Part shown: positions 1 through 7,992 of the stretch, piece after piece
Position numbering within the stretch: the first letter of the stretch is position 1
How the letters are laid out: each line of letters opens with the position of its first letter
From: an uncultured Butyrivibrio sp.
GTDB taxonomy: Bacteria > Bacillota > Clostridia > Lachnospirales > Lachnospiraceae
Assembly: GCA_946546925.1 (NCBI GenBank)
Contig: CAMNOS010000012.1
Location: forward strand, 1 to 36,791
Length of the DNA stretch: 36,791 bases
Direction: 5' to 3'
Program-made: the position numbers and the translations under genes
Notes under the pieces: model-generated
Database searches by the model: none
Seen by the model: only the letters and a program-made list of their open reading frames with translations
Told to the model about the DNA's origin: nothing

Positions 1-1967
1 GTATCACATTCATCAAAGAACAGTACGACGTTACACTTCTTGGCCTCTCTGAATATCATGGAGAGAGATTTCTCTGTTTCACCCACGTACTTATCAACAA
101 CCTTGGAGATATCTACACGGTACAGCTCCAGGTTGAGCTCATGAGCAATAACCTGCGCCATCATGGACTTACCGGTACCGGGAGCACCAAACAGAAGAAC
201 CGTAAGGCCTCGGCCGTAAGGATACTTTCTAGTGTAATTCCAGGACTCGTAGACCTGTTTCCTGTAGGTCATCTGCTCAATGGCATGGGTTATGGTCTCC
301 CTCTGGTCCTTGTTCATAACGATGTCATCAAAACCGAACTTGGCATCTACTCGCGTTGCCTTCTGTGAAAGCTCTGAGCTCATCTGGGCATTGCATCCCT
401 TAAACAGGCTCGCCCTTGATATCTTCTCCTCATTGGCCATATTGGAAAGGGACTTGGCCTTGACAAGAGCGTCATGGATCTTGCCCGCAGTAAAGAGGAA
501 CTTGGTCGACATCTCAAGAAGGTCAATGTCCTCGGCAAGGTCAAAGTTCCTGGCGAAGTACTCCCAACAGGTAACTCTTTCGCCCGTATCGGGTGCGGGA
601 AGTTCAAGGTCAGTAAATTCGCTCTTTGTAACCTCTCTGAAGTCGATAAAGAGCTTACTCATGGCAAATACCAGGATTCCCTTCTCTGTAAGCTTGGAGA
701 AAGCAAGGTCCATGTATCCAAAGAACTTCTCCTTCTCCTCTTCTCTGTAGGTCAGCTCTGTCAGACAGCAGCAGGCCTTGGCAAGGATACACTCCCTTGT
801 AACTGACCAGAGCGCCCTTTCAACGAACTGGAAATCATAGTTAAAGAGCTTTTTACAGTTGATGGTGATGGCCTTAAGCCCGTTCTCCTTGCAGAAATGC
901 TTAACAAAGAATCTCCTGCCGCTGCCGTCATCGCCGTAGTAGTAAAAGATCCTCACGCCGTCGCCATAGGATATCTTCATGGCATCCAGCCTGCTCTTGT
1001 TGGCCATGACCGGATCCAGCTCCTTGTCATCTGTGAGCATGCCGATAAAGCGGCTGTAATTCTCATCAAGAAGAAGAGGATTACGTCCAAACAAAAAGTC
1101 AATTATTCTCTTGTCGGGGGAAACAACGGTTGAAAACGGCATGCTGCCCTGTACCTGAAGAGGAAGCACCGGAAGGAGCTGCTCCAGGCACGCACTCATG
1201 TCACCGTAGGCACCTGTGATCGAGTACTCAGATCCGTAAAAAACCTTGGCTGCAGACTCAATTGTAGGTGCTGAGAGCATACTGTTCTCATTTATGATAT
1301 GGAATACGCCGGCGTAATCTGTCTGTGTGGAAGACAGAATACCGCAGGCAAAACAGAACTTGGTAAACGGTTCGAAATTAAGACGCTTGCACAGCTCATA
1401 GAAGGGAAGCTCTATTCCCTTTTTGAGGGTGAGCTCCGCTCTCTCATCTATTATGGCAAGTCTTTCTACGACAGGTATCTTCTTATCTTCGTCGATGCGG
1501 TCCCAGACCTGTGTCTCAGTCTCCTCAGTCTCATCAACGGGATTGTCAGCTGCAAAGTTACCTAACAGCTTCATCAGGTCGTCATCCATTTCATCATCGG
1601 AGTCGTCTGAATCATCCGAGTCATCGCTTCCAAAGAGCCCTCCGAAGATATCATCTCCGAAAGCATCCTCGTCCTCATCATCGGAATCTCTCCCTGCCTC
1701 ATCTTCCTCATCCTTGGAAGAATCGTCACCACCGCCTCCGAATCTCTCCTCATAGGAAGCCTGAAGTCTGTTTTTACATGCATCACCTGCCAGCTCAATG
1801 TCCGGATAAAGAACGTTCTTGTATCCGCCCTCGCCGTTGGCAAATGTAATCTTCATCTTGGAAATATAAGAATCAAGACAGCCGTTGACACAGTCGAATA
1901 CATACTGCATGTATTCGTTGTAGTCCCTGAACGGCTTGCTGTTAGAATCTTTCTCGAAACTTCCCAT
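1..1967 (-). CDS. AAA+ ATPase of the contractile injection system (Afp15/PVC15-like), 3' end outside window
   Basis: The reading frame is open from the ATG at 1967 (preceded by GAGGGTGGG) through the left edge, giving 655 codons; the C-terminus is outside the window. A classical AAA+ domain lies at the left end: Walker A GAPGTGKS at residues 594-601 and Walker B ending FFDEC at about 650-654. An upstream segment, YYYGDDGSGRR at about 342-352, looks like a degenerate P-loop (Lys replaced by Arg), suggesting a second, inactive N-terminal AAA module. Residues 81-130 are an acidic Asp/Ser-rich insert containing four SDD units. Large two-module AAA+ ATPases are a core gene of eCIS loci, where they are thought to act in assembly or maturation; the exact role is not settled. 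It is the last gene seen of the operon. Identification as AAA+ is certain; the Afp15 equivalence rests on context and architecture. Confidence 0.88.
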   Translation of the reverse strand, partial: MGSFEKDSNSKPFRDYNEYMQYVFDCVNGCLDSYISKMKITFANGEGGYKNVLYPDIELAGDACKNRLQASYEERFGGGGDDSSKDEEDEAGRDSDDEDEDAFGDDIFGGLFGSDDSDDSDDSDDEMDDDLMKLLGNFAADNPVDETEETETQVWDRIDEDKKIPVVERLAIIDERAELTLKKGIELPFYELCKRLNFEPFTKFCFACGILSSTQTDYAGVFHIINENSMLSAPTIESAAKVFYGSEYSITGAYGDMSACLEQLLPVLPLQVQGSMPFSTVVSPDKRIIDFLFGRNPLLLDENYSRFIGMLTDDKELDPVMANKSRLDAMKISYGDGVRIFYYYGDDGSGRRFFVKHFCKENGLKAITINCKKLFNYDFQFVERALWSVTRECILAKACCCLTELTYREEEKEKFFGYMDLAFSKLTEKGILVFAMSKLFIDFREVTKSEFTDLELPAPDTGERVTCWEYFARNFDLAEDIDLLEMSTKFLFTAGKIHDALVKAKSLSNMANEEKISRASLFKGCNAQMSSELSQKATRVDAKFGFDDIVMNKDQRETITHAIEQMTYRKQVYESWNYTRKYPYGRGLTVLLFGAPGTGKSMMAQVIAHELNLELYRVDISKVVDKYVGETEKSLSMIFREAKKCNVVLFFDECD

Positions 1968-2015
1968 ATATACCCACCCTCATAGATACAAATGTGAAAA
2001 AGAAATTACGGCGTT

Positions 2016-2252
2016 CTAGATGTTTGTCTTAAACACCGATTTTTGATCAAACACGCTCTGCGCAGTGTTGATCCCGGTCTGTTTAGTTATGTCAAAGACC
2101 CCGTTTTTGCCCTCATTGATAAACTCCATAGGCTTCCTGACATCGTACATATAAGTCTCTTCCTCTTCGTCGTCATTGAAGGAGGGAGTCTTTTTTCTTT
2201 TCTCTTCCTGCTCAAGCCTTTTGGCGAGCTTGACATCCAGTGATTCACTCAT
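2016..2252 (-). CDS. Small charged protein of unknown function, 78 aa
   Basis: I do not recognise this protein. The frame is open upstream to 2360, but that part overlaps the SH3 gene; the ATG at 2252 is chosen because AGAGGAAC lies at the right distance before it and it starts after the previous stop. The product begins MSESLDVKLAKRLEQEEKRK, a short basic/acidic helix, followed by an EEEE-rich stretch and a Gly/Asn/Gln-containing tail with no Cys and no membrane segment. It sits between the SH3 membrane protein and the AAA+ ATPase with gaps of 34 and 48 bases, so it is co-transcribed with them and may be an adaptor of the ATPase; that is a guess from position only. Confidence 0.7.
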   Translation of the reverse strand: MSESLDVKLAKRLEQEEKRKKTPSFNDDEEEETYMYDVRKPMEFINEGKNGVFDITKQTGINTAQSVFDQKSVFKTNI

Positions 2253-2286
2253 ATATCGGTTCCTCTCATGATCATCCCCAAAAGGA

Positions 2287-2901
2287 TCAGTTTCCGAATT
2301 TCTCCGAGAGCTCTTCGTCGGGAGCTTCAACTTTTTCCTGATACTCTGAAGGGAACTCATCTCTTGTCACCTCAGTCAGGATCAGATACTGTGTCGAACA
2401 GTACCCTGAGGTCCCGGCTTCTGTTGTAACCCTGCACCAGTTGTTGCCGGGCTTTAATACATAGCCAAAGGTATACTTCTTGAGACTTGTGATGATCTGT
2501 CCGGACTCAGACGGTTCTGTGCGCATGCGAAGATTGTCTTTCTGAGTATCCGTAACGAATGTGAAGTACCTGACCTCGTAGGTTACGGGCTCCTCAACCT
2601 GTTCCTCAACAGGCTCCTGCGCAGAAACTTCAGGCTCCGCAGCCGGCTCCTCTTTGGTCCCAGGCTCAGTATTCTCATTCTCCACAACGGTCTCCACAAC
2701 GTCAGAAGGCGCCTGTTCTACTGCTTTTTCGCTTCCCTTAAGTCCCGTTATCATCTGCGACAGAACAGCAGTCGCCGAGCCTTGCGAATCCCTGCTCTTA
2801 TCAAAAGCGGAGCCTTTTCCGCCCAGGAAAAACAGCGATCCCAGTGCAACTACAATGAAAAAAGTAAAAAGAAATATGAATATCCTCTGATTGTTTCTCA
2901 T
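2287..2901 (-). CDS. Membrane-anchored protein with bacterial SH3 domain
   Basis: The ATG at 2901 has GGGGGAT upstream; the frame extends further upstream but that part overlaps the preceding gene. The 204-residue product has a short cytoplasmic N-terminus (MRNNQR), one hydrophobic segment at about residues 7-28 (FIFLFTFFIVVALGSLFFLG), a Glu/Pro-rich spacer at about 65-105 and a bacterial SH3 domain at about 120-175 (NLRMRTEPS...GYVLKPGNNWCRV...GYCSTQYL). Such domains usually bind peptidoglycan or other wall polymers, so the likely topology is membrane-anchored with the SH3 domain outside. The spacer is long enough to reach into the wall. Its place between the kinase-like ATPase and the AAA+ gene suggests it connects the injection machine or its control complex to the cell wall. 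Domain call is firm; the function in the machine is inferred. Confidence 0.82.
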   Translation of the reverse strand: MRNNQRIFIFLFTFFIVVALGSLFFLGGKGSAFDKSRDSQGSATAVLSQMITGLKGSEKAVEQAPSDVVETVVENENTEPGTKEEPAAEPEVSAQEPVEEQVEEPVTYEVRYFTFVTDTQKDNLRMRTEPSESGQIITSLKKYTFGYVLKPGNNWCRVTTEAGTSGYCSTQYLILTEVTRDEFPSEYQEKVEAPDEELSEKFGN

Positions 2902-2926
2902 TTTATCCCCCCTGATACAGGTCCTC

Positions 2927-3805
2927 TCATGATGTAGGAAGCTGGATATAAATGCCCATTCCGTTGCCGCCGGGGCTCCTTGCGTAGATGGTTCCGCCGT
3001 AGTGCTCAACGATTGCCTTGGCCTGCGTAAGTCCGAGACCATTGCCGCTTATGCGGTTCGACCCCTGATAGTTGAGCTCAAAAATGTGTTTGGTCTCATT
3101 CTCGGGAAGCCCCTTACCGGTATCCTTAAGGACGATAAATATGTCGTCCTCTATTGACGAAATGGTAACAACCAGTGTACCTGCCTGCTGCATGTACTTG
3201 ATCGAGTTGTCGATGATATTCCTGAACATTATGAGAAGTCTCCTGGCAGAGGCATGTACCATCAGCCTCTCGGAGGCGCTGGATATCGTCACCCTAAGTC
3301 CCACTCTTGCTGCGTCCGCCTCAAGCTCCCTGATCGCCTTCCTGGCAACTTCGATGATATCCACATTGGATGCGTCATCATCGTCGTCCGGAGGAAGAAG
3401 CGACTCATAAATGTTCTGATCTGCCCCATCCTTGTGAGGTACGTTCTCAAGTTCCTGCCTTGCCTTTTCAAGCTCAGACTCTGCACTCCCAAGCTTTTCT
3501 TTCAGATCATCTATTGTATTTAACCTGTTCTCAAGCTCCTGGTCCTTTTCCTTGACCAGAACTTCGTAGTCGTTCATGATCTGCGTCTTTTCCGCATTTA
3601 AAAGACCTATCTCCTGCTGAAGGTGCTCAGCTCCGGTGTAGTCATTGGGCCTTTTCTGGGACTTGTAGGCAAAATACGTTATGGACAGTGTAAATCCCAG
3701 GAAAACAAGGATTATCAGTGTCACACTGAAAAAGAAAAAGCCGACTACAGTAAGAACATAAAAGATACAAGCTGAAATTAGTGAGATTTTCTGATCTCTT
3801 GTCAT
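2927..3805 (-). CDS. Two-TM histidine-kinase-type ATPase lacking a recognisable HisKA domain
   Basis: The product is 292 residues, from an ATG preceded by GGGGGAGAG. It has two hydrophobic segments (about 7-26 and 28-46), a coiled coil (about 58-122), an Asp run (139-144) and a C-terminal HATPase_c domain: N box FRNIIDNSIKY (194-204), G1 box DTGKGLP (228-234), G2 box SGNGLGLTQAKAIVEHYGG (253-271). What is missing is the dimerisation/phospho-acceptor domain: no H-E/D-L-x-x-P-type H box precedes the ATPase; only a coiled coil does. There is no response regulator gene nearby. It could therefore work as an ATP-dependent kinase of a protein partner, in the manner of RsbW/SpoIIAB acting on the STAS protein encoded two genes upstream, or as a conformational switch. 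The family is clear; the partner is inference. Confidence 0.85.
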   Translation of the reverse strand: MTRDQKISLISACIFYVLTVVGFFFFSVTLIILVFLGFTLSITYFAYKSQKRPNDYTGAEHLQQEIGLLNAEKTQIMNDYEVLVKEKDQELENRLNTIDDLKEKLGSAESELEKARQELENVPHKDGADQNIYESLLPPDDDDDASNVDIIEVARKAIRELEADAARVGLRVTISSASERLMVHASARRLLIMFRNIIDNSIKYMQQAGTLVVTISSIEDDIFIVLKDTGKGLPENETKHIFELNYQGSNRISGNGLGLTQAKAIVEHYGGTIYARSPGGNGMGIYIQLPTS

Positions 3806-3834
3806 TGTGCTCTCCCCCTCAACAGGTTTTTGTA

Positions 3835-4488
3835 TTATTTTAATCTGTCCAGATCTATTCTGCGCCTTCCGGCCTTGTCTGCTGCTGCGATGTCATGAGT
3901 TGCCATGAGGACCGTTATCCCCTGCGCATTGACCACATCAAGAAGCCGCATTATCTCTGCAGATGATGCGGGATCAAGATTGCCTGTGGGCTCATCCACT
4001 AAAAGTATCTTGGGATTATTGATGATGGCCCTGGCGAGGCACACCTTCTGCTGCTCTCCACCGGACATCTCCCTGGGATATCTCTTGTGGAGAGAATCTA
4101 TTCCAAGCATCGTAAGAACGTTCACAATCTTCTGTTCGGCTTCCCTGTGGGATCCTCCCGTTGCAAGTATGGCTGACACAAGATTGTCATAGACACTCTC
4201 ATTCTGAATAAGTCTGAAGTCCTGAAAGATAACTCCTATACTTCTTCTGTAATATGGAACGTCCCTGCGTTTTATTTCCGCAATGTTTTTGCCGTCAACA
4301 AAGATCTGCCCGCTCTCAGGCTCTGTTTCTTTGAGCAGCATTTTAAGGAGAGTAGTCTTACCCGATCCGCTCTCCCCCGTTATTATCACAAATTCCCCGT
4401 CTGCTATCTCCTCCGAAAAGTCCCTATAGACCGAGGTCCTTGCGTCTTCAGTTTCGTATTCTTTGGTCACGTGGGAAAAAGAAATCAT
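3835..4488 (-). CDS. FtsE-like ABC transporter ATPase
   Basis: This is a complete ABC ATPase of 217 residues with Walker A GESGSGKTT (38-46), Q-loop FQDFRLI (88-94), signature MSGGEQQK (141-148), Walker B ILLVDEPTGNLD (161-172) and switch His in ATHD (197-200). Length and the QDFRLI Q-loop are typical of FtsE. FtsE normally pairs with the membrane protein FtsX to activate cell wall hydrolases from inside the cell, but no FtsX or other ABC permease is encoded in the window. Its start overlaps the stop of the STAS gene by four bases (ATGA), so translation is coupled. A role in opening the wall or signalling across the membrane for the injection system is possible but unproven; it might instead use the chromosomal FtsX or one of the membrane proteins of this operon. 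Confidence 0.93.
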   Translation of the reverse strand: MISFSHVTKEYETEDARTSVYRDFSEEIADGEFVIITGESGSGKTTLLKMLLKETEPESGQIFVDGKNIAEIKRRDVPYYRRSIGVIFQDFRLIQNESVYDNLVSAILATGGSHREAEQKIVNVLTMLGIDSLHKRYPREMSGGEQQKVCLARAIINNPKILLVDEPTGNLDPASSAEIMRLLDVVNAQGITVLMATHDIAAADKAGRRRIDLDRLK

Positions 4489-4784
4489 TGTACATTAAGC
4501 ACTTTCTGAAGTCCCGTCACACGAAGTACCTCCATAACAGCATCATTAACATTGATTATCAAAAACTTTCCACCCTTGGAGTCGGCGGTCTTCTGTCCTA
4601 TGAGAAGGGCCCTGAGTCCTGCACTTGAGATGTAGCTTACATCCTGAAAATTAAGGATTACGTGCGGGCTCTTCTGAAAGGCCTTCAAGACCTCATTCTG
4701 AAGTTCGGGTGAAGTTGTTGCATCAATTTTCCCGTGAATATTGAGCTGGAGCTTATTATCGCTTCTACTCTCGTCAATTGTCAT
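4485..4784 (-). CDS. STAS-domain protein, anti-sigma-factor-antagonist type (SpoIIAA/RsbV-like)
   Basis: The 99-residue product is a single STAS domain. The conserved phosphorylation loop is present (DVSYISSAGLRALL), with two adjacent serines at the place where SpoIIAA and RsbV are phosphorylated. The ATG at 4784 has AAGGAG nine bases upstream. STAS proteins of this kind are switched by a HATPase-type Ser kinase and a PP2C phosphatase; a HATPase protein is encoded two genes downstream, but no PP2C gene is seen here. Alternatively it may be a constitutive scaffold. The stop codon overlaps the start of the FtsE-like gene (ATGA). The gene follows directly after the baseplate genes and opens the control end of the operon. 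Confidence 0.93.
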   Translation of the reverse strand: MTIDESRSDNKLQLNIHGKIDATTSPELQNEVLKAFQKSPHVILNFQDVSYISSAGLRALLIGQKTADSKGGKFLIINVNDAVMEVLRVTGLQKVLNVQ

Positions 4785-4804
4785 CTGATCATTCTCCTTA
4801 GTAC

Positions 4805-5863
4805 TTACAAAAGTGTTATAGCACCGTCATACAGTGACTCTTCGTCCAGCACAACATGCTTCTCCGAAGGGATAGTTGCGTTCATGTCAAGATAGCTGTT
4901 GCCATCCATAACTGCTTCCTTCTCCATCTGAAGAAGTCGGATTCTGGTCCTGATGGGTTTGAACTGGTCAAGGAGAAAAGTAAGCTGGTGACGCAGCTGC
5001 TCAGTGAGCTTTTTGTTGATCAGGATCGTCACGTCGTAGATTCCGCCTTCCTGAAGTCTGTTCTCCAGAAGAACTGCATCATCTCCCAGCATAATCTCAA
5101 GGATTCTCTCAAGAACCTTCCTTGTTCCCTTCATCCTGTTGAGCTGATACGCCTCTTTGACAATGGTCCTTAGTATATCTTCGGGAAGAAATCCTCCCCG
5201 CAGGTCAATACCAAACCACGAGCCGTACATCTCCAGAAGTTCGGGACTGCATTTATCAAGATCCAGCATCTCGTAGAGCTTGTCATTCTGTTCGCTTATA
5301 TCGTTGTAGATACTCGAAAAGATCGACAGGTATCTGTGGAAAAAGCTGTTCCTCTCTCTGTATATCTCGGGGAAAGCACCCATAAAGTTGTCTCCCCTTA
5401 CTCCCACACGGATATTGCCGATGGACGCCCTGCCGTTGCCAAGCATCTCTATGGCTATGAGCAGGTACCTCCCCTTAAGCTCGTAAAGGAGCATGTCAGA
5501 GGTATTTACAAATCTCCTGGCACCGAGATTCTGAAGGAGTGATACCTTGGAATAGGTATCAATGTCATCACCAAAGAGCACATCATCAAGTCCTATGCTC
5601 CTGCCCTCGTCAACAATAATATCCAGTGTGTTTGATGCTATAACATAAATATAACACACTATTTCTTCCGGCAAAAGAAGGTTGCATGAGAGTCTGCCCC
5701 ACTCGGCGTCGTCTGACACTCCGTCTATCGGTTTTAAAAAGACGAAATGATCTCTTTTGTTCTCATCCAAAACAAGAGTATTCTCATCGTCAATTTCAAA
5801 ACCCTCAACGAATCCCTGTTTTATTCTGTTCTTTCTGATCGTATACCAGATATCATTTGCCAT
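4805..5863 (-). CDS. Baseplate/tail protein, phage tail protein I-like (TIGR02242-type domain)
   Basis: The product is 352 residues. The ATG at 5863 is chosen over an upstream TTG because GAGG lies 10 bases before the ATG but only 4 before the TTG. The segment at about residues 160-300 matches the phage tail protein I/TIGR02242 pattern: aromatic-rich helix (FFHRYLSIFSSIYNDI), then LLEMYGSWFGIDLRGG and an RTIVKEAYQLNRMKGTRK helix. In phage these proteins join baseplate wedges to fibres. The N-terminal 160 residues are an extra beta-rich domain I cannot place. It follows the two J-like baseplate genes, the expected order. It is the last structural gene; no tail fibre gene follows it. Confidence 0.85.
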   Translation of the reverse strand: MANDIWYTIRKNRIKQGFVEGFEIDDENTLVLDENKRDHFVFLKPIDGVSDDAEWGRLSCNLLLPEEIVCYIYVIASNTLDIIVDEGRSIGLDDVLFGDDIDTYSKVSLLQNLGARRFVNTSDMLLYELKGRYLLIAIEMLGNGRASIGNIRVGVRGDNFMGAFPEIYRERNSFFHRYLSIFSSIYNDISEQNDKLYEMLDLDKCSPELLEMYGSWFGIDLRGGFLPEDILRTIVKEAYQLNRMKGTRKVLERILEIMLGDDAVLLENRLQEGGIYDVTILINKKLTEQLRHQLTFLLDQFKPIRTRIRLLQMEKEAVMDGNSYLDMNATIPSEKHVVLDEESLYDGAITLL

Positions 5864-5885
5864 CTGCAAACTACCTCTAATCTAA

Positions 5886-7979
5886 TTATTTATCCGATGT
5901 GACAAGCTCAAGATCTATCACGCCGGGGTAACACAGGCAGTCAAACCTCGGATATATATCGTATTCCTTCATCTGGGCCAGTTTGTTGTTCTCTGAGTGA
6001 AGTGAGAGGTCATATACGTACTCCACACAGGGCAGATCTTCTATGGAGTGGAATACATCCTCAAACATGAGCTTCTCTCCAAAGTTGCGGTCGGAATCAA
6101 TATAATCCACCTTCGCTCTTATCCTGTCCTCGATCTGTTTTTTGCAGTCTGTGTAATGTCTTTTCACATATACCGTACACTTGACGCCTATGGCTGCAAA
6201 ACTTGGCCTTATGACCTCAAACTGTGAGGTTATCAGGCGCCTTTCCTTGAGTCTCTCCTCAATCTTTTCCGCATAGATCCTTGAAAGCTTGGGGAATTTC
6301 TCGTCGGAATCCGGAAGAACAGCGATACGGACCGTGTTCTTGTTCTCATCCATCATGGCCCTGGCCTTTCGGATGCACAGTCCCGGCGTCGTCTTTACCA
6401 GATATTCATAGTCGCCTGCGGTAACGGCCCGGTACGGGGTCCTCATATCCTGGATGAATCTCTCCCTGACTTCTTCAAGCTTTTCCCTGAAGCACCCGCC
6501 GGTGCCAACGCCGGGATTGTAAAATCCGTCGGGGATATGGGTGTTGTCGATGGAAAGAAGATTGCCCGCGCTGATATTTCCTCTTTTTCCGTCTGTTACC
6601 GCGACGCTCCCCATAAAGAGATCGGCGTCTATGAAGTCGCCCGCATCCTCAATTATTATCTTGCCCTCTCCCTCGAGAAGATGATAATAGAGCGCTCCGT
6701 CGACTTTTTTCTCAGGTCTTACAAAATCATAGATGTATCCGTCATCAGTGTTTCTCCTTGCGATGAGAAAGAAGGTCTCATGTACGATATTCCTACAGGG
6801 AATGCTCAGCTCCTGATCATCATAGCCTATTACCTTTCCCACACTGTACTGGCGCATGATCTCTTCGCTGTAGAGGATCACGCGGACGCACTCCTTGCAT
6901 TTAACGGGAGCATATCCAAAGCTCTCCTCACTGAAGGAAAAGCTCACGCTGCCGTCCGGATTCTCCTCATAGATGCAGAAGCGCCCTTTTTGTCCCATAG
7001 AACTTACAAGCTCATATCTTCTGTAGGAGGAGCCTTTCTTTTCCTTGCCAAAGATCAGATAGTATACTTCCTTACCTATCGGGGAAGTGATCGTGACCTT
7101 GTCATTTCTGTTGTATATCTGACTGAAAGCCCTTGTGTCCTTCTGCCAGACCTCAAACAGGAAGCCGTACACATTGGTGATCTTGGGCACGATGTCATAT
7201 TCTGCCCTCTTAAGAACTGCCCTGAGACAATATCCCTCGATTGGCGTCTCTTTATACACCGCCATTTTATCTTCCGGAAGGGTAACTCTTACCTCTCCGC
7301 TGTTGACAAAGGCCGAGGTGTAGTCCCTTACATTTATCTTTTTAAAGCCTTCTGCGGTAAAGCACTCCCACTCAATGTCCGCAAATATGTGCTCAGTCCT
7401 GTCCAGAGTGCTGTTCCTGCTACTGCTAGAAAGCGCCTTGAAATAAAAGATGAATTCCTTGAGATCCGTTGGATCGCCGCTCATCATAAAGTAGACACAG
7501 TTCCCTGCCTTTGGGGCATCGCCGAATATCCTTGCCGGAACGCTGATCTCCTTGTCAAGAATGTAGCTTACATCCCTGAGCTCATCGTCCTCACCTGCAA
7601 ATACTCCGGTCAGCTTAAGGCCTCCAACTTTCGTGTCCCTGTTGGTCTCAAAAGTGAGGTCTCCAAGATGGAATCTGTCTCCGGCCTTCAGTGTCACCGG
7701 GCTGCCTAAGTGATCCGCAGACAGAAGGACTCTTGCGCACTTCCCTCTCTGAGGCACAAAGCCTGCCATCTTAAGCAGAGCCATCCTCGCCCTGTAGCTT
7801 AGAGATACAATCTCTGCGCCCTGGAGAGCGGAAAAAGCCGTCATATTCTCCAGAATGGTGATTCCCGGGTCAGACGCATTGTAGTTGGTCCACTCCGATG
7901 ACCTTATGGGGAGTTCCCGGTAGACATCCTCCATTCTCTCTTCATATGTTCTTGCACGTAATTCGCCTACACTGAGCAT
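5886..7979 (-). CDS. Baseplate J-like protein (gp6/Afp12-like)
   Basis: The product is 697 residues. The N-terminus (SSEWTNYNASDPGITILENM followed by AEIVSLSYRARMALLKMAGF) is the characteristic start of the putative baseplate assembly protein family of eCIS and T4-like baseplates, in which the D-P-G-x-T-x-x-E motif is conserved. The C-terminal third (RYRAVTAGDYEYLVKTTPGL-like stretch, then IEDRIRAKVDYIDSDRNFGEKLMFEDVFHSI split across the wedge domain) fits the J-type wedge fold. It is preceded by a J-like gene (13-base gap) and followed by the tail protein I-like gene, the order seen in Afp11-Afp12-type loci. It should form the baseplate wedge around the spike. Confidence 0.9.
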   Translation of the reverse strand: MLSVGELRARTYEERMEDVYRELPIRSSEWTNYNASDPGITILENMTAFSALQGAEIVSLSYRARMALLKMAGFVPQRGKCARVLLSADHLGSPVTLKAGDRFHLGDLTFETNRDTKVGGLKLTGVFAGEDDELRDVSYILDKEISVPARIFGDAPKAGNCVYFMMSGDPTDLKEFIFYFKALSSSSRNSTLDRTEHIFADIEWECFTAEGFKKINVRDYTSAFVNSGEVRVTLPEDKMAVYKETPIEGYCLRAVLKRAEYDIVPKITNVYGFLFEVWQKDTRAFSQIYNRNDKVTITSPIGKEVYYLIFGKEKKGSSYRRYELVSSMGQKGRFCIYEENPDGSVSFSFSEESFGYAPVKCKECVRVILYSEEIMRQYSVGKVIGYDDQELSIPCRNIVHETFFLIARRNTDDGYIYDFVRPEKKVDGALYYHLLEGEGKIIIEDAGDFIDADLFMGSVAVTDGKRGNISAGNLLSIDNTHIPDGFYNPGVGTGGCFREKLEEVRERFIQDMRTPYRAVTAGDYEYLVKTTPGLCIRKARAMMDENKNTVRIAVLPDSDEKFPKLSRIYAEKIEERLKERRLITSQFEVIRPSFAAIGVKCTVYVKRHYTDCKKQIEDRIRAKVDYIDSDRNFGEKLMFEDVFHSIEDLPCVEYVYDLSLHSENNKLAQMKEYDIYPRFDCLCYPGVIDLELVTSDK

Positions 7980-7992
7980 AATCTTTCAGTCC

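Noticed and set aside
2287-3042. Longer start for the SH3 protein (to 3042)
   Set aside because: The extra 47 residues overlap the HATPase gene and contain no signal; the ATG at 2901 has its own ribosome binding site and begins before the membrane segment.
6537-7709. 390-codon plus-strand open frame opposite a baseplate gene
   Set aside because: It lies fully antisense to the J-like baseplate gene, whose family motifs are clear, and the translation shows no domain; long antisense frames arise here from codon bias.
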